32,448 nt of DNA, taken from the NCBI GenBank assembly GCA_964484185.1, contig CAZAEQ010000044.1, positions 1 to 32,448 on the forward strand, in the 5' to 3' direction. The position numbers and the translations under genes are program-made. Below are positions 32,391-32,448 of the stretch, piece by piece (the first letter of the stretch is position 1; the number at the start of each line of letters is the position of its first letter). The stretch comes from F1-120-MAGs238 sp964484185 (lineage in GTDB: Bacteria > Planctomycetota > Phycisphaerae > Phycisphaerales > UBA1924). The notes below the pieces were generated by a model, which was given only the letters and a program-made list of their open reading frames with translations, did no database searches and had not been told where the DNA came from.

Positions 32391-32448
32391 TACTTTCCCA
32401 TGGGATTCGGCAAATGTATCCCCGAGGTTTTATCCCTCATGCGTCATC

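Overview
The window looks like chromosomal DNA of a planctomycete, most likely of the Phycisphaerae. The main clues are two secreted proteins ending in a duplicated FFDYLDFV dockerin-like module and a terminal Gly-Cys, a protein with a PTPGS-type PEP-CTERM-like tail, a small membrane protein with a CxxCxYDLRG...CPEC ribbon (a style familiar from planctomycetes), a fragmented cell-division cluster, and lipid A (lpxA) and OmpH/Skp-like genes that imply an outer membrane. This is inference from family knowledge; no rRNA or tRNA gene is visible to confirm it.

Layout. 127-3364: rnc (RNase III, -) diverges from a 46-codon rpmH (+, 1069-1209). Then come a SRAP-domain gene and a tandem thioredoxin-fold secreted protein, both on the minus strand. 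3548-7414: two GC-type dockerin proteins flank a repeat-rich 760-base spacer. 7472-12287: a reduced dcw-like operon, rsmH - LysM protein - ftsL-like - ftsI. 12503-13186: PEP-CTERM-like secreted protein. 13281-17446 (-): valS followed by a GTGA-overlapping lipoprotein metalloprotease. 17537-18550 (+): membrane-anchored TPR protein. 18553-22209 (-): a probable operon lpxA - YycJ-like metallohydrolase - rsfS (with a histone-H1-like basic extension) - aroB. 22256-22978 (+): lipB. 23287-24072 (-): OmpH/Skp-like protein. lipB and the OmpH-like gene converge on a 42-bp tandem repeat. 24209-26370: ABC exporter ATPase and permease. 26390-28532: solitary CoA-transferase beta subunit, double zinc-ribbon protein and M19 dipeptidase. 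28602-29363 (-): B12-binding-domain-like protein lacking the usual ligand motif. 29364-30102: AT-richer spacer with GTCCTATAA motifs and palindromes. 30103-30537 (+): zinc-ribbon membrane protein. 30556-32390 (-): a GlmU-like left-handed beta-helix protein and a D-2-hydroxyacid dehydrogenase with overlapping ends.

Most genes are housekeeping: translation (rnc, rpmH, valS, rsfS), envelope and division (rsmH, ftsL-like, ftsI, lpxA, OmpH-like), cofactors (lipB) and aromatic amino acids (aroB). No prophage, insertion sequence, CRISPR array or defence island is visible. The unusual content lies in the spacers, which carry several unrelated short repeat families, and in domain variants: a thioredoxin domain without its CxxC, a B12 domain without its His, an H1-like tail on RsfS, and a GlmU-like protein without its nucleotidyltransferase half. 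The most striking single signal is the 42-bp repeat at 23057-23266, which is open on both strands and gives nearly the same 14-residue peptide repeat from each.
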